Source: Planctomycetota bacterium
Lineage (GTDB): Bacteria; Planctomycetota; Phycisphaerae; Phycisphaerales; UBA5793
DNA: 64,000 nt
Direction: 5' to 3'
NCBI GenBank assembly: GCA_963205185.1
Contig: CAUJHZ010000070.1
Location: 49,449 to 113,448, forward strand
Below the pieces are notes generated by a model. It was not told the origin of the DNA and did no database searches. It saw only the letters and a program-made list of their open reading frames with translations. This document shows, piece after piece, positions 23,954 through 32,809 of this stretch (position 1 is its first letter; the number at the start of each line of letters is the position of its first letter). Both the position numbers and the translations under genes were made by a program.

Positions 23954-26227
23954 TCATTCCACCCGCTCAATTGACAGTTCGAGCACGGCATAGCCGTCGA
24001 TCTCGAAGTGCTCGACGAGCAGGTTCACCTCGCCGGCCTGGCTCAGCGTGAACTCGCCCTGGTCCACCGTCGGGCCGTGCCAGGTCCAGTTGTCGATCAC
24101 GCGCTGATCCTTTATACCCGGCCCGTTGACGGTGATGCGTACCCCGTCGTCGCTGCGGGTCGTCAGCCGCCACGTGCCGGCGGAGAGCGGCACGCGGGCC
24201 CTGGCGATCGTGCCGAAGAGGTCCGACTCGATCGCGCCCAGCGCCTCGCGTTTGCCAAGACTGCGCACGTCCCTGGGTCCGCCCATCGCGAAGGGCAGCG
24301 TCAGGCTGTCGGCTTTCAGGTGCACCGCCGTCGGCCCCTCAGCCAGGCGGCGCCAAGCCTGCAGGTCATTGCGCGGGTCGGTCACCTGGCGCTCCCACTT
24401 GAAGAACGTGATGTCCCACGACGTGCGGATGATCGTGCCGGCGATGGTCGTTTCAAAGTCGCTGCCGATCCTGATCGGGATCGAGTAGGAAGCGATGCCC
24501 GGCTGTCGCGGCGTGATGGTGACGGAGTACCGACCCTCGCCCACCTCTTCGACCTGCGCATCAATGCCGGCCGGTGCGGCTCCAACACGCATCGGTTCTT
24601 TCGCCCCGAACACGTCGTACACGTCGCCGCTCGAGCCGGATGAACTCAGCCGCACCATCGGCGAGGCGTGGTCCCACGGCCCCCATTCGGTCATGATGAT
24701 GTTGCCCCGGCCGCGCAGCTCCGGCCGCGCGCCCACCGGCCGCGTAGTGCCGAACACGGGATAGTCGGGCCTGCGGTCGAAACTCGAGATGAACAGCGGT
24801 GCGTCGGGCTCGCTCGAATCCGCCAGTTCGATCTCCTTGCCCACGCTCGTGAAGGTGTTCTTCGCTGCATGCGTGTCTTCGCACTGCCGCAACTGAATGG
24901 CGAGCACATCGCCGTCGAACGTGTTGCTCGTGATTGAATTGTTGCTCGAGCCCGCGGCGTTGTTGGCCTTGCCCCAGGCGGAGTTCACCAGCCCCTCGTC
25001 GGGGTCGGTCCACAGGTGCACGCCGCACTTGTTGCGCTCGAAGCGGTTCGAGATGATCTGGTTGGCGAAGCCGTGTTCGATGTTGACGCCGCCGCGCTCC
25101 AGCCCGTAGGCCATCTCGCCGTTGTTGGTGAAGGTGTTGTCGGCAATCAGCGTGCTCTGCGAGTAGCCGCCCCAGATGCCGCAAATGGCGTTATCGACCA
25201 TGCGGTTGCCGATGAACCGGTTGTTGAACGAGAACGTCATCTCGATGCCGTGCGCCGGCGCGTAGGAGAAGTCGTTGTTGATGAGCAGGTTGTTGTTGTT
25301 GCCCCGGCCCTTGCAGAACTTCTGCAGTTCAGCCTCGCTCATGCCTTCGCGCGGCGGCGCTTCGCCCAGCGCCTCGCGGCCGGCAAAGCCAAAAAAGCAG
25401 TCCCCGCCGTGCGTAGCCGAGTTCTCGGCGATGATGTTCTCGCTGCACTGCTCGAACATCAGGATGCCGGCCGAATCCTGCCCGCGGTTGTACACCATGT
25501 GGCTGTAGCCGCGCACGCAGAAGTCAAACGCGTTGCGCGTGATGACGTTGCGATTCGACCGCCACATCGCCAGGCCCCAGCCTGACAGAAACGAACAGTC
25601 GTTGTCGTAGAGGCGAGAGTTGTTCACCCGGTCGATGATGATCCCGTTCTGCCGCCGGCGCGCGAAGCAGCCGCTGATCGTGACGCGTTCGGAGTTCTCG
25701 ACGCAGATGCCCGCGCCGAAATTGTTCACCCACTCGTGGTTGTCGTTGTGGTGCGGAAACAGCCAGTCGCTGCCGTCTTCCGCGGCCGGGGTCGATCGCA
25801 GGCGCGTCGCAAAGCCGCCGGCCACGTCGCAGTTCTCCAGAGTCAAGCCGTCGGCGCGCTTCGCGTAGATACCGACTTTGTAGCGATGGCAGTGTGCGTT
25901 GCGGATGGTCACGTCGCGCTGGCCGTCGATCATGATCCCGATGCCGGTGATCGCATCCCACGGCGTGCCCTCGGGCGCGCCCATCATTTCGCGAGTCTCT
26001 TTCTCGTCGAGGAATTCGATGGTGATGCCGCTCGCCTTGACGTGAATCACGCCGTTGCCGTCGGCATCCGGAATCGGGTTGGCGCCGATGCGGACAAAGC
26101 AATTCTGCGTGATTTCAACGTTGTCGCGATCGACGACGATCGTCGGCGGGCCACCCGCGAGGCTCGGCCCGGCCGCGAAAAGCACGAACAGGGCGGCAGC
26201 GCCGCCACGGCAGCATGATGCGTTCAT
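23954..26227 (-). CDS. Secreted right-handed parallel beta-helix protein
   Basis: A signal peptide (about 1-25) is followed by roughly 15 beta-helix coils (about 95-480) with NosD/PbH1 spacing and many asparagine ladders, for example GIMIDGQRDVTIRNAHCHRY, NNSRLYDND, RNVITRNAFD and NNSITSNTFDGD. The C-terminal part has an Ig-like region and a PA14-like lectin segment (DDGVRITVNGPGIKDQRVID). The fold is shared by polysaccharide lyases and carbohydrate-binding proteins; a glycan-related role at or beyond the cell surface is likely, but no catalytic residues can be named. Confidence 0.85.
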   Translation of the reverse strand: MNASCCRGGAAALFVLFAAGPSLAGGPPTIVVDRDNVEITQNCFVRIGANPIPDADGNGVIHVKASGITIEFLDEKETREMMGAPEGTPWDAITGIGIMIDGQRDVTIRNAHCHRYKVGIYAKRADGLTLENCDVAGGFATRLRSTPAAEDGSDWLFPHHNDNHEWVNNFGAGICVENSERVTISGCFARRRQNGIIIDRVNNSRLYDNDCSFLSGWGLAMWRSNRNVITRNAFDFCVRGYSHMVYNRGQDSAGILMFEQCSENIIAENSATHGGDCFFGFAGREALGEAPPREGMSEAELQKFCKGRGNNNNLLINNDFSYAPAHGIEMTFSFNNRFIGNRMVDNAICGIWGGYSQSTLIADNTFTNNGEMAYGLERGGVNIEHGFANQIISNRFERNKCGVHLWTDPDEGLVNSAWGKANNAAGSSNNSITSNTFDGDVLAIQLRQCEDTHAAKNTFTSVGKEIELADSSEPDAPLFISSFDRRPDYPVFGTTRPVGARPELRGRGNIIMTEWGPWDHASPMVRLSSSGSSGDVYDVFGAKEPMRVGAAPAGIDAQVEEVGEGRYSVTITPRQPGIASYSIPIRIGSDFETTIAGTIIRTSWDITFFKWERQVTDPRNDLQAWRRLAEGPTAVHLKADSLTLPFAMGGPRDVRSLGKREALGAIESDLFGTIARARVPLSAGTWRLTTRSDDGVRITVNGPGIKDQRVIDNWTWHGPTVDQGEFTLSQAGEVNLLVEHFEIDGYAVLELSIERVE

Positions 26228-26257
26228 GCGTCATCGTAGTCCGCGGCGGCGCGGCGA

Positions 26258-27898
26258 TCAGCGTTCGATGCGTGACGCAATCTGGTTTGACTTAACGTAG
26301 ATATTGCTGCTGTTCCGCTCGATCGCCTGCAGCCACACGTCGGTCGGCGGCGCGCCCGATGGAACCGTCACCGTCAGCGCCGCGGTCCCCTGCGCGTCGG
26401 CCGTCTTCTGCCCGGCGATCACGATCGGCTGGCTCAGATCGACGCTCATGCCGATCGACGGGACGTACGTCGGGCCGCCGCCTCGCATGCTGTACGCGAA
26501 GTACACCCGCGCCCCCGGATCGGCGCGGTTTACGCTCAGCGTGGCTGGCTGGCCGGCGTGCAGCGCCGTGGCGCTGAGTGCAAACTTGTCAATCGTTGCG
26601 TACACGGCGTAGACGCGCGGCGAGGCCTCCGTCACCGACGAATTGCCCGGATTCGTCGCCTGAATCCCGCCGTAGAAATGCCCCAGCAGCACTTCGCCCG
26701 CGACCAGCGCATCCCAATCCACCTGCCCCAGCGCGTTGCGCGGCAGATTCGGATTGAGCACCAATTCGGCGTTGGTGACCGGTTTGAGCGCCGCGCCGAC
26801 GACCGTCTCGCTCACCACGGCACTGTCGCGCATCTTGAGCATCGTCACGTCGATGACCCAGGGGATCGTCATGTTGCGCACGAACTGCTGGCCGTCCCAG
26901 TTGGCCCCGCTCAGCCCGCCGAGCGTGACGATGTAGTTCTCGCCCCGGCTGGCGGAGTGAAAGCTCACGCGCGGCGCTTCGTACTGGTTCATCATCTGGG
27001 TGAAGTTGACGTCCAGCGTTACCTGCCGCGACTGCGAGTCGAATATCAGCGGGTGCTCCCACACCTCGGGCAGGATCTCGTTGCCTGGCTTGAACACGCC
27101 GATGTGCACGAGGAACCCGGCGCGCTGGTTGCCCGGCGCGCCCAGCGTCACCGGCGTCACGTTGCCATCGCGGCGGTGGTACTGGTCGTCGGTGTACGTG
27201 CGGATCGGATTGACGAGACTCGCCGCCGGGTCGAAGATGTGAATCTCGTTCGAGTAGACGTTGGAGAAGTTCGCTTCGTCGCCGTAGTTGCCCGTGAAGT
27301 TCGAGCCGCCCACCAGCGCGAAGTAGGGGCCGATCTTCACGATCGCGCCGCCTGCGACCTGCGCCTCGGCGCTGTGGCGCACGGTGAAGGCGCTCTCGGG
27401 CAGGTTCGCGCCGTCGAGGATCGCCTGCCGCACCGCCCCAAGATCGATCTGGATGATCGAATCCCACGTCGCCCACGACTGCGTCGATGGCACCGGGCCG
27501 TATCCGCCGTAGAGATAGAGCGTGTCGCCGTACTGCACGGCCTGAGCGTTGGTCGCCACGAGAAGGTCGCTCAGCGGGCTGGGCAGGGTGGTCACCGACG
27601 CCGAGCGCGTCGTCTGCGTGTCCAGGTCATACAGGTACACCTCGCGGTTGAAGTCTTCGGCGGGGAACGTTGTGCGGCCGTCGCGGGCCCGGCTGTGAAA
27701 GCCCATCCCGCTCAGCCCGGCGAAGAAGAGCAGATCGCCGCCCGACTCTGCCATGACGTATGACTGCAGCGGCACGAACGAGGCGCCCGTCACCTCCTCG
27801 GTGCGCACGCCGCTGATCTGCCCGGCAACCGGCCCGGCCACGAACAGGATCGCGCAACCGGAAGTAAGAAAATGCAACGCAGAAGCAAACTTCTTCAT
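26258..27898 (-). CDS. Exported Kelch-like beta-propeller protein
   Basis: The ATG at 27898 starts a signal peptide (MKKFASALHFLTSGCAILFV to about residue 28). The mature protein has repeated beta-strand units with Kelch-like features: LLFFAGLSGMGFHSRARDGR, TLYLYGGYGP, YFALVGGSNFTGNYGDEANF and YIVTLGGLSGANWDG. A C-terminal Ig-like domain (KFALSATALHAGQPATLSVN) ends in a strand ASRIER. The end resembles that of the propeller protein at 54512, so the two may share a C-terminal module. Function unknown; probably extracytoplasmic. Confidence 0.7.
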   Translation of the reverse strand: MKKFASALHFLTSGCAILFVAGPVAGQISGVRTEEVTGASFVPLQSYVMAESGGDLLFFAGLSGMGFHSRARDGRTTFPAEDFNREVYLYDLDTQTTRSASVTTLPSPLSDLLVATNAQAVQYGDTLYLYGGYGPVPSTQSWATWDSIIQIDLGAVRQAILDGANLPESAFTVRHSAEAQVAGGAIVKIGPYFALVGGSNFTGNYGDEANFSNVYSNEIHIFDPAASLVNPIRTYTDDQYHRRDGNVTPVTLGAPGNQRAGFLVHIGVFKPGNEILPEVWEHPLIFDSQSRQVTLDVNFTQMMNQYEAPRVSFHSASRGENYIVTLGGLSGANWDGQQFVRNMTIPWVIDVTMLKMRDSAVVSETVVGAALKPVTNAELVLNPNLPRNALGQVDWDALVAGEVLLGHFYGGIQATNPGNSSVTEASPRVYAVYATIDKFALSATALHAGQPATLSVNRADPGARVYFAYSMRGGGPTYVPSIGMSVDLSQPIVIAGQKTADAQGTAALTVTVPSGAPPTDVWLQAIERNSSNIYVKSNQIASRIER

Positions 27899-28003
27899 AC
27901 TCGCCCCCGAGTGAAGTAAGGCCAATGTACCACCACACCGCCGCAAGCCCGGTTTTATTCCGGACTCTCGCTCAAACGCCCGCCCAGCATCATCTTCGGC
28001 CAG

Positions 28004-28450
28004 TCAGCCCACGAAGTGGTGCGCCCCGCATTCGGCGGTGTCCACAATGCACAATTCGGTCACGTCCTCGGGTCGGTCGATCGGGCAGGTGCACAGAATG
28101 CATCCGCATGGGACGTAGTCGGGGGGCGTCTGGCGCCAGTGCGGCGCCATCTCGCGCAGCCAGCAGCGCAGCTCGTGAAACGCCTCATCCACCGCCGATT
28201 CGAGGTACTCGAAGTAGATGTGCCGGTCGCGCAGGCACGCCTCGACGGCGCGCCCGTCATGCAGAATCAGATCGATCGCCACGGCGTAGCCCCGATCTGC
28301 GTGCGCCGGCGCTGCGCGGTGGTGGATGATGACGTGGCAGAGCTCGACGAGATCGCCGTATTCCTGAAGCGCCGGCGCATGGGCGCTCACCAGCCGGCGC
28401 GTGCGGCGGGAGGTCTCCTCGTCGCGGCAGGTGACCTGGACATTCACCAT
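28004..28450 (-). CDS. HPF/RaiA-like ribosome-associated protein with Cys-rich tail
   Basis: The first 105 residues resemble the S30AE/HPF fold: MVNVQVTCRDEETSRRTRRL, then strand VIIHHRAAP, GYAVAIDLILHDGRAVEACLR and the helix DEAFHELRCWLREM. HPF-type proteins bind the 30S subunit and hibernate or protect ribosomes in stress. The tail after residue 115 has C-G-C-I-L-C-T-C plus two further cysteines and a His pair, which could bind metal; this is not part of the usual fold. AAAGGAGG lies just before the GTG-ATG pair; ATG 28450 was chosen. 148 residues. Confidence 0.6.
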   Translation of the reverse strand: MVNVQVTCRDEETSRRTRRLVSAHAPALQEYGDLVELCHVIIHHRAAPAHADRGYAVAIDLILHDGRAVEACLRDRHIYFEYLESAVDEAFHELRCWLREMAPHWRQTPPDYVPCGCILCTCPIDRPEDVTELCIVDTAECGAHHFVG

Positions 28451-28500
28451 CACGCCTCCTTTCCCGGCGCCGGGGCGGCGCCGGTTGGCTTTTCGAAACG

Positions 28501-28556
28501 GTCCCGCGGCGTGTGTCGCCGCCGCGGGACACAGCAGCGACCGGGGTGCCGGTCGC
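28501..28556. terminator. Two hairpins between the HPF-like and DUF2934 genes
   Basis: An 11-bp perfect stem (28501-28511 with 28520-28530) and an 8-bp stem (28537-28544 with 28549-28556) lie in the 3' region of the DUF2934 gene. Neither has a T-run. Confidence 0.5.
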
Positions 28557-28567
28557 GCCGGATCGGC

Positions 28568-28858
28568 TCACGGTGGCGGGCAGGCGAGCAGATCCTGCAG
28601 CGCTCGTTCCGCCTCGAGCCAGTTGAGCACGGCGTTTCCGCCGCGCACTTGCCACAGCCGCCGGGCCAGCGTGGCGATCATCTCCTCCGTGACCGCCGGT
28701 TGATCGGCGGCACGCCGCGAAGCGCGACCCCCCGCAGCGCCCCCGCCGCGGCGCCGAGGCTCAGATGATGAGGCACGATCGGCAGAGTGGTCATCAAGAT
28801 CGCCTCGGCGCGCGGCGCGGCGCTGAGCAGTCGCTCCTCCGTGAGCGGGAGTTCGCAT
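28568..28858 (-). CDS. Small DUF2934-like protein
   Basis: The start at 28858 has GGAGGTGAAGTG directly before ATG. The first 50 residues are Arg/Ala-rich and disordered. The C-terminal half (EEMIATLARRLWQVRGGNAV then LNWLEAERALQDLL) matches the short DUF2934 helical motif, which is usually found alone in small proteins of unknown role. 96 residues. It sits upstream of the HPF-like gene on the same strand, so co-expression in stress is possible. Confidence 0.6.
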   Translation of the reverse strand: MRTPAHGGATAQRRAARRGDLDDHSADRASSSEPRRRGGGAAGGRASRRAADQPAVTEEMIATLARRLWQVRGGNAVLNWLEAERALQDLLACPPP

Positions 28859-29055
28859 CACTTCACCTCCAACAATCGAGGTTGCCCAGCCCATCACCAC
28901 GATGCGCTGCCATCGAACTCCATCAAGTATCGGGCGTACGCTTCGCGCCGGCTACGGGGATTTGGCCCCGTTCGGATGCGCGCTTCTCGAGCGCGCTTCA
29001 TGAGCGCATCGCAAAGTGGTTGTCGGATGACGTCAATGTGCGCCGGCACGCCGCA

Positions 29056-29943
29056 TTACAAAAAATACCGGCCCCAAAGCGGCGCCAGTCGCTCGATCTC
29101 GCCGGCGTCGATGCGGCTCTTGTCTGACCAGATCGCCAGCGCCAGCGCTTCGTGTGCAGCGCTGGGCGCAGCGCGCAGCGCCGACACATCGCTCAGCGCC
29201 GCGCGGATCAGCCGCACCGACGCCTCGCTCGCTTTGCTCAGGTTGCCGATGATCTCGCCCAGCAGCGACTCGCGCGCCACGCCCTCGGGCGCCGGCCGCC
29301 AGCAGTCGTAGTCCGTCGGCAGGCCGATGAGCGCGTAGGCCATCTCCGCCTCGCGCGCCAGCTTCGCCTCGGGGAGCGCCGTCATTCCGATGAGATCGCC
29401 GCCCCACGTGCGGTGCATCTCGCTCTCAGCCCGCGTCGAAAACGCCGGACCCTCCATGCACACGTACGTCCCGCCGTCGTGGCAGTGCAGCCCCTCGCGC
29501 CCCGCCGCGTCCGCCAGCCACCGTCGCATGATCGGGCACACCGGCTCGGCGAACTCGACGTGCACCGCCGCGTGCTCGAAGAACGTGCGCTCGCGACCGG
29601 CGGTGCGGTCGATGAACTGATCGACGAGCACGATCTCGCCGGGGTGGATGTTCTCGCGCAGCGACCCGGTCGCGCCGCTGGCAATGAGGTGCGTCACGCC
29701 GAGCGTCTTGAGCGCGAAGATATTGGCCCGGTACGGGACGGCCGAAGGGTTGAGCGTGTGCCCCGCCCCGTGTCGGCCGAGAATGGCCACGCGCGTGCCG
29801 AGCAGTTCACCGCTCAGGATGGCGCCGCTGGGCCGGCCAAAGGGCGTGTCGATTTCCACGGCGTCGAGCGAAGCGCCGAACGCATCCGCCAGCCGCTCGC
29901 CCAACCCGCTCCCGCCGATGATCCCGATGACCAGTTCGCCCAT
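29056..29943 (-). CDS. mtnP: S-methyl-5'-thioadenosine phosphorylase
   Basis: MtnP cleaves methylthioadenosine with phosphate to adenine and methylthioribose-1-phosphate in methionine salvage. Family features: GIIGGSGLGERL at the N-terminus, GRHGAGHTLNPSAVPYRANI (phosphate and substrate region), IASGATGSLRENIHPGEIVL, TYVCMEGPAFSTRAESEM (methionine and purine contacts) and MTALPEAKLAREAEMAYA. At 295 residues it fits MtnP or purine nucleoside phosphorylase II; the SAGHTL/NPS and MEGPAFSTRAES blocks favour MTAP. It is divergent from the DNA methyltransferase gene, 71 bp apart. Confidence 0.93.
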   Translation of the reverse strand: MGELVIGIIGGSGLGERLADAFGASLDAVEIDTPFGRPSGAILSGELLGTRVAILGRHGAGHTLNPSAVPYRANIFALKTLGVTHLIASGATGSLRENIHPGEIVLVDQFIDRTAGRERTFFEHAAVHVEFAEPVCPIMRRWLADAAGREGLHCHDGGTYVCMEGPAFSTRAESEMHRTWGGDLIGMTALPEAKLAREAEMAYALIGLPTDYDCWRPAPEGVARESLLGEIIGNLSKASEASVRLIRAALSDVSALRAAPSAAHEALALAIWSDKSRIDAGEIERLAPLWGRYFL

Positions 29944-30014
29944 GGCGGCATGATATCTGCCAACGTCTCAGCCGACTGGCGCGAGCCGGGCCGGTCGCAT
30001 ACACTCTCGCCGCC

Positions 30015-31091
30015 ATGGCGGAAAAGAAAGTCATCGATCATTTCGTCGAAGTGCGGCCGGGCGGCTATGCCATGCCCTCGGGCGCGACGCAGGTGCAAAG
30101 GCGGGCCGCGGAGAAGATCAGGGCCGCCGCCGAAGCGGGCGACATCCGCCTCTTCGGCGACACGGCCGCGGCGCACGCGCCCCGCGCCAAGCCCCTCAAG
30201 CCGGCCCACCATCTCGCCGAGCCCGACACGCGCATCTACGTCGGCGATTGCCGCGATGTGCTCGCCAACCTGCCTGACAAGGGGCAGGTCGATCTCATCT
30301 TCGCCGACCCGCCGTTCAACTGGGATGTGCCCTACGACGAGTGGCGCGATGGCATGCCCCGCGCCGAGTACGAGCGCTTCACCTTCGACTGGCTCGACGG
30401 CTGCATCAACGCCCTCTCGCCGCGCGGCAGCCTGTGGGTCAACATCCCCGATGACACCGCGGCCGAAATCGTCATGCATCTCAAGCGGCGCGGCCTGACA
30501 ATGATCAACTGGTGCATCTGGCACTTCCGCTTCGGCCAGCATCGCCACACGTCGTTCATCATGAGCAAGGTGCACGCGCTGTACTTTGCGAAGGATCCGC
30601 AGAATCGCATCTGGAATCCTGATGCCGTGCTCGAGCAGTCGGATCGCGCTGCGATCTACAACGACCCGCGCACGCACGCCAAGGATGAGAACAAGGGCAT
30701 GCGCGTGCCGATGGATGTGTGGTACGGCAAGTACTGGGGCCGCATCCAGGGCAACAACAAGGAGCGCCGCTCCCTGCACCACAACCAGATTCCCGAGGTC
30801 TATCTCGAGCGCGTCATCCGCGCCTGCTCGAACGAAGGCGATCTCGTCCTCGACCCGTTCCTGGGCAGCGGCACGACCTGCACCGTCGCGCGGGCTCTCA
30901 ACCGCCGCAGCATCGGCATCGAGTTCGGCAAGGGCAACGCGATGTCCGCCTTCGAGCGCATCAAGACCGGCCCGGTGCACCTCGTCGGCGACGAGAAGAT
31001 GTCCAGCGCCATCTTCGAGAATCGCAAACCGCGGACGCGGCGAACAAAGGCGCCTGGACCATCGGGCGCGCCAGACAACGGCGTGCACTGA
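30015..31091 (+). CDS. Orphan site-specific DNA methyltransferase (beta class, N6-A or N4-C)
   Basis: The catalytic motif DPPF (in IFADPPFNWDVPYDEW, around residue 97) precedes the AdoMet motif DPFLGSGTT (around residue 280), an order typical of beta-class MTases. RIYVGDCRDVLANL opens the domain, and RRSIGIEFGKG follows motif I. The N-terminal 70 residues and the Arg/Lys-rich C-terminus are extra. No restriction enzyme is adjacent, so a regulatory (CcrM/DpnA-like) or solitary role is likely. Target sequence cannot be told from the gene. 358 residues. Confidence 0.9.
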   Translation: MAEKKVIDHFVEVRPGGYAMPSGATQVQRRAAEKIRAAAEAGDIRLFGDTAAAHAPRAKPLKPAHHLAEPDTRIYVGDCRDVLANLPDKGQVDLIFADPPFNWDVPYDEWRDGMPRAEYERFTFDWLDGCINALSPRGSLWVNIPDDTAAEIVMHLKRRGLTMINWCIWHFRFGQHRHTSFIMSKVHALYFAKDPQNRIWNPDAVLEQSDRAAIYNDPRTHAKDENKGMRVPMDVWYGKYWGRIQGNNKERRSLHHNQIPEVYLERVIRACSNEGDLVLDPFLGSGTTCTVARALNRRSIGIEFGKGNAMSAFERIKTGPVHLVGDEKMSSAIFENRKPRTRRTKAPGPSGAPDNGVH

Positions 31092-31131
31092 TCGCGCGGC
31101 GGAGAGGCGCAGCGCACGCCGCACGCCTCGA

Positions 31132-31554
31132 TCACGGCGCCAGCGAATCGGGAATCTGATAGAGCGGCGCCAGCAGCAGAAAAAGTTCGCCGATGAGCGC
31201 CATGACCGCGACGATGGGAACCAGCGCCAGCAGAATCGTCAGACGGCGCAGCAGCACGCCGGCGATCGTCACGATGATCAACGCCGCGGGCACGGCGAGC
31301 ATCCAGCCCGGCATCGACTGCCCCGGCCGCTGCCCGGCCATCCATTGCGACGCCATGACAAGGCGCTGCGTGGTCACGGGCAGATCGGCGTCGAGGCCGT
31401 CGTAGTTGTCCGCGAGTATGGGAACCAGCAGCACGAGAAAGCCCGCCTGCACGACGATCCACACGTACACCACGGCGAGGTAATACCACAGCGCCACGCG
31501 CCGGTGCACCGTCTTGACCTGATTGAGAATGTCGGCTTCGCTGCTGGTACTCAT
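31132..31554 (-). CDS. Small membrane protein with three to four TM helices
   Basis: The 140-residue protein starts at 31554 with GGAGGG 4 nt before the ATG. A charged N-terminus (SEADILNQVKTVHRRVALW) leads into helices YYLAVVYVWIVVQAGFLVLL, then MLAVPAALIIVTIAGVLL and TILLALVPIVAVMALIGELF given here in parts. No family recognised. It follows dxr by 10 bp, so it is in the same operon; a link to isoprenoid or membrane metabolism is only positional. Confidence 0.7.
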   Translation of the reverse strand: MSTSSEADILNQVKTVHRRVALWYYLAVVYVWIVVQAGFLVLLVPILADNYDGLDADLPVTTQRLVMASQWMAGQRPGQSMPGWMLAVPAALIIVTIAGVLLRRLTILLALVPIVAVMALIGELFLLLAPLYQIPDSLAP

Positions 31555-31564
31555 CGGACCCTCC

Positions 31565-32803
31565 TCAGCGGCTGCGGGCGCCTTGGCTCTGCGCGGAGCC
31601 CAGCGCCAGCGCCGATCGCACAAACTGCCGCGCGCGACGGTCGGCGTCCATGACTTCGTCGAGCGATTGCGCGGCGCCATGCTCGATGGCGTCGAGCGCT
31701 TCCTCGGCGAGTTGCGAGATGCGGCCGAACGCGATACGCCCCTCGAGGAACGCGGCGACGGCCTGCTCGTTGGCGGCGTTGAAGATCGCGCCGCTCGTGC
31801 CGCCGGTCTCGACCACCCGCCGCGCCAGGCGCAGGGCCGGAAAGCGGCCTTCATCGGGCGCTTCGAAGTCCAGCCGGCGCAGCTCCGCCCAGTCGATGCG
31901 GTTCGCGCAGCCGTCCGGCCGCGCGGGCCAGGTGAGCGCGTACTGGATCGGCGTGCGCATGTCGGGAGCGCCCAGTTGCGCCAGCACCGAGCCGTCATCG
32001 AACTCGACCAGGCTGTGAATGATCGACTGCGGATGCACGAGCACTTCGATGCGCCGGGAGTCGAGGCCAAAGAGCCATTTCGCTTCGATCACCTCCAGCG
32101 CCTTGTTGGTCATCGAAGCGCTGTCGATGGTGATCTTGGCGCCCATCTTCCAGGTGGGGTGGCTCAGCGCCTGCTCAACGGTCGCCTCGGCGATGCGTTC
32201 GGCGGGCCAGGTGCGAAACGGCCCGCCCGATGCGGTCAGCACGATGCGGCGAATGTGATCGAGGCACATCGGTCGATTCGGCGCGTCATCGCCGGCGCCG
32301 CCGCTGCGCGACTGGAGGCACTGGAAGATCGCCGAGTGCTCCGAATCGACGGGCAGCATGTTCACGCCGCGCCGCGCCGCCAGCGGCATGATGATCTCGC
32401 CGGCCGCGACGAGCGTTTCCTTGTTGGCCAGCGCGATGTCGCAGCCTCGCTCGATCGCGGCCGCCACGGCTGACAGGCCCGCCGAGCCCACGATCGCCGC
32501 GACGACAATGTCGCACTCGACTTCGTCGACCAGTCGCCGCGCCGCATCTTCGCCTGTGAACAGGACTGAATCTGCATCCGATTGCAGGCCGTCCGCCGGC
32601 TGTGCGAGGGCCAGATGGCGCACGCCGTGCCGCCGCGCCTGCTCGCGCATGAGTTCAACATTCGAACCCGAGGCGAGCCCGACGATCTTCAGAGAGCCCG
32701 GTTCGATCGAGTTGAGATGTTCGATGACGTGCAGCGTCGAGCGACCGATCGAACCGGTGCAGCCGAGGACGATCACGCGCCTGGTGCGGCTGGTGGCTGG
32801 CAT
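31565..32803 (-). CDS. dxr: 1-deoxy-D-xylulose 5-phosphate reductoisomerase
   Basis: Dxr converts DXP to MEP with NADPH, the committed step of the non-mevalonate isoprenoid pathway. The NADPH fold starts at VIVLGCTGSIGRSTLHVIEH. LANKETLVAAGEIIMPLA, LPVDSEHSAIFQCLQ (metal and substrate Asp/Glu), RIVLTASGGPFR and THPTWKMG-type segment HPTWKMGAKITIDSASM follow, then FDSRRIEVLVHPQSIIHSLV in parts. 412 residues. The Rne/Rng gene is just upstream on the same strand (6 bp gap). Confidence 0.97.
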   Translation of the reverse strand: MPATSRTRRVIVLGCTGSIGRSTLHVIEHLNSIEPGSLKIVGLASGSNVELMREQARRHGVRHLALAQPADGLQSDADSVLFTGEDAARRLVDEVECDIVVAAIVGSAGLSAVAAAIERGCDIALANKETLVAAGEIIMPLAARRGVNMLPVDSEHSAIFQCLQSRSGGAGDDAPNRPMCLDHIRRIVLTASGGPFRTWPAERIAEATVEQALSHPTWKMGAKITIDSASMTNKALEVIEAKWLFGLDSRRIEVLVHPQSIIHSLVEFDDGSVLAQLGAPDMRTPIQYALTWPARPDGCANRIDWAELRRLDFEAPDEGRFPALRLARRVVETGGTSGAIFNAANEQAVAAFLEGRIAFGRISQLAEEALDAIEHGAAQSLDEVMDADRRARQFVRSALALGSAQSQGARSR

Positions 32804-32809
32804 CGAGAA

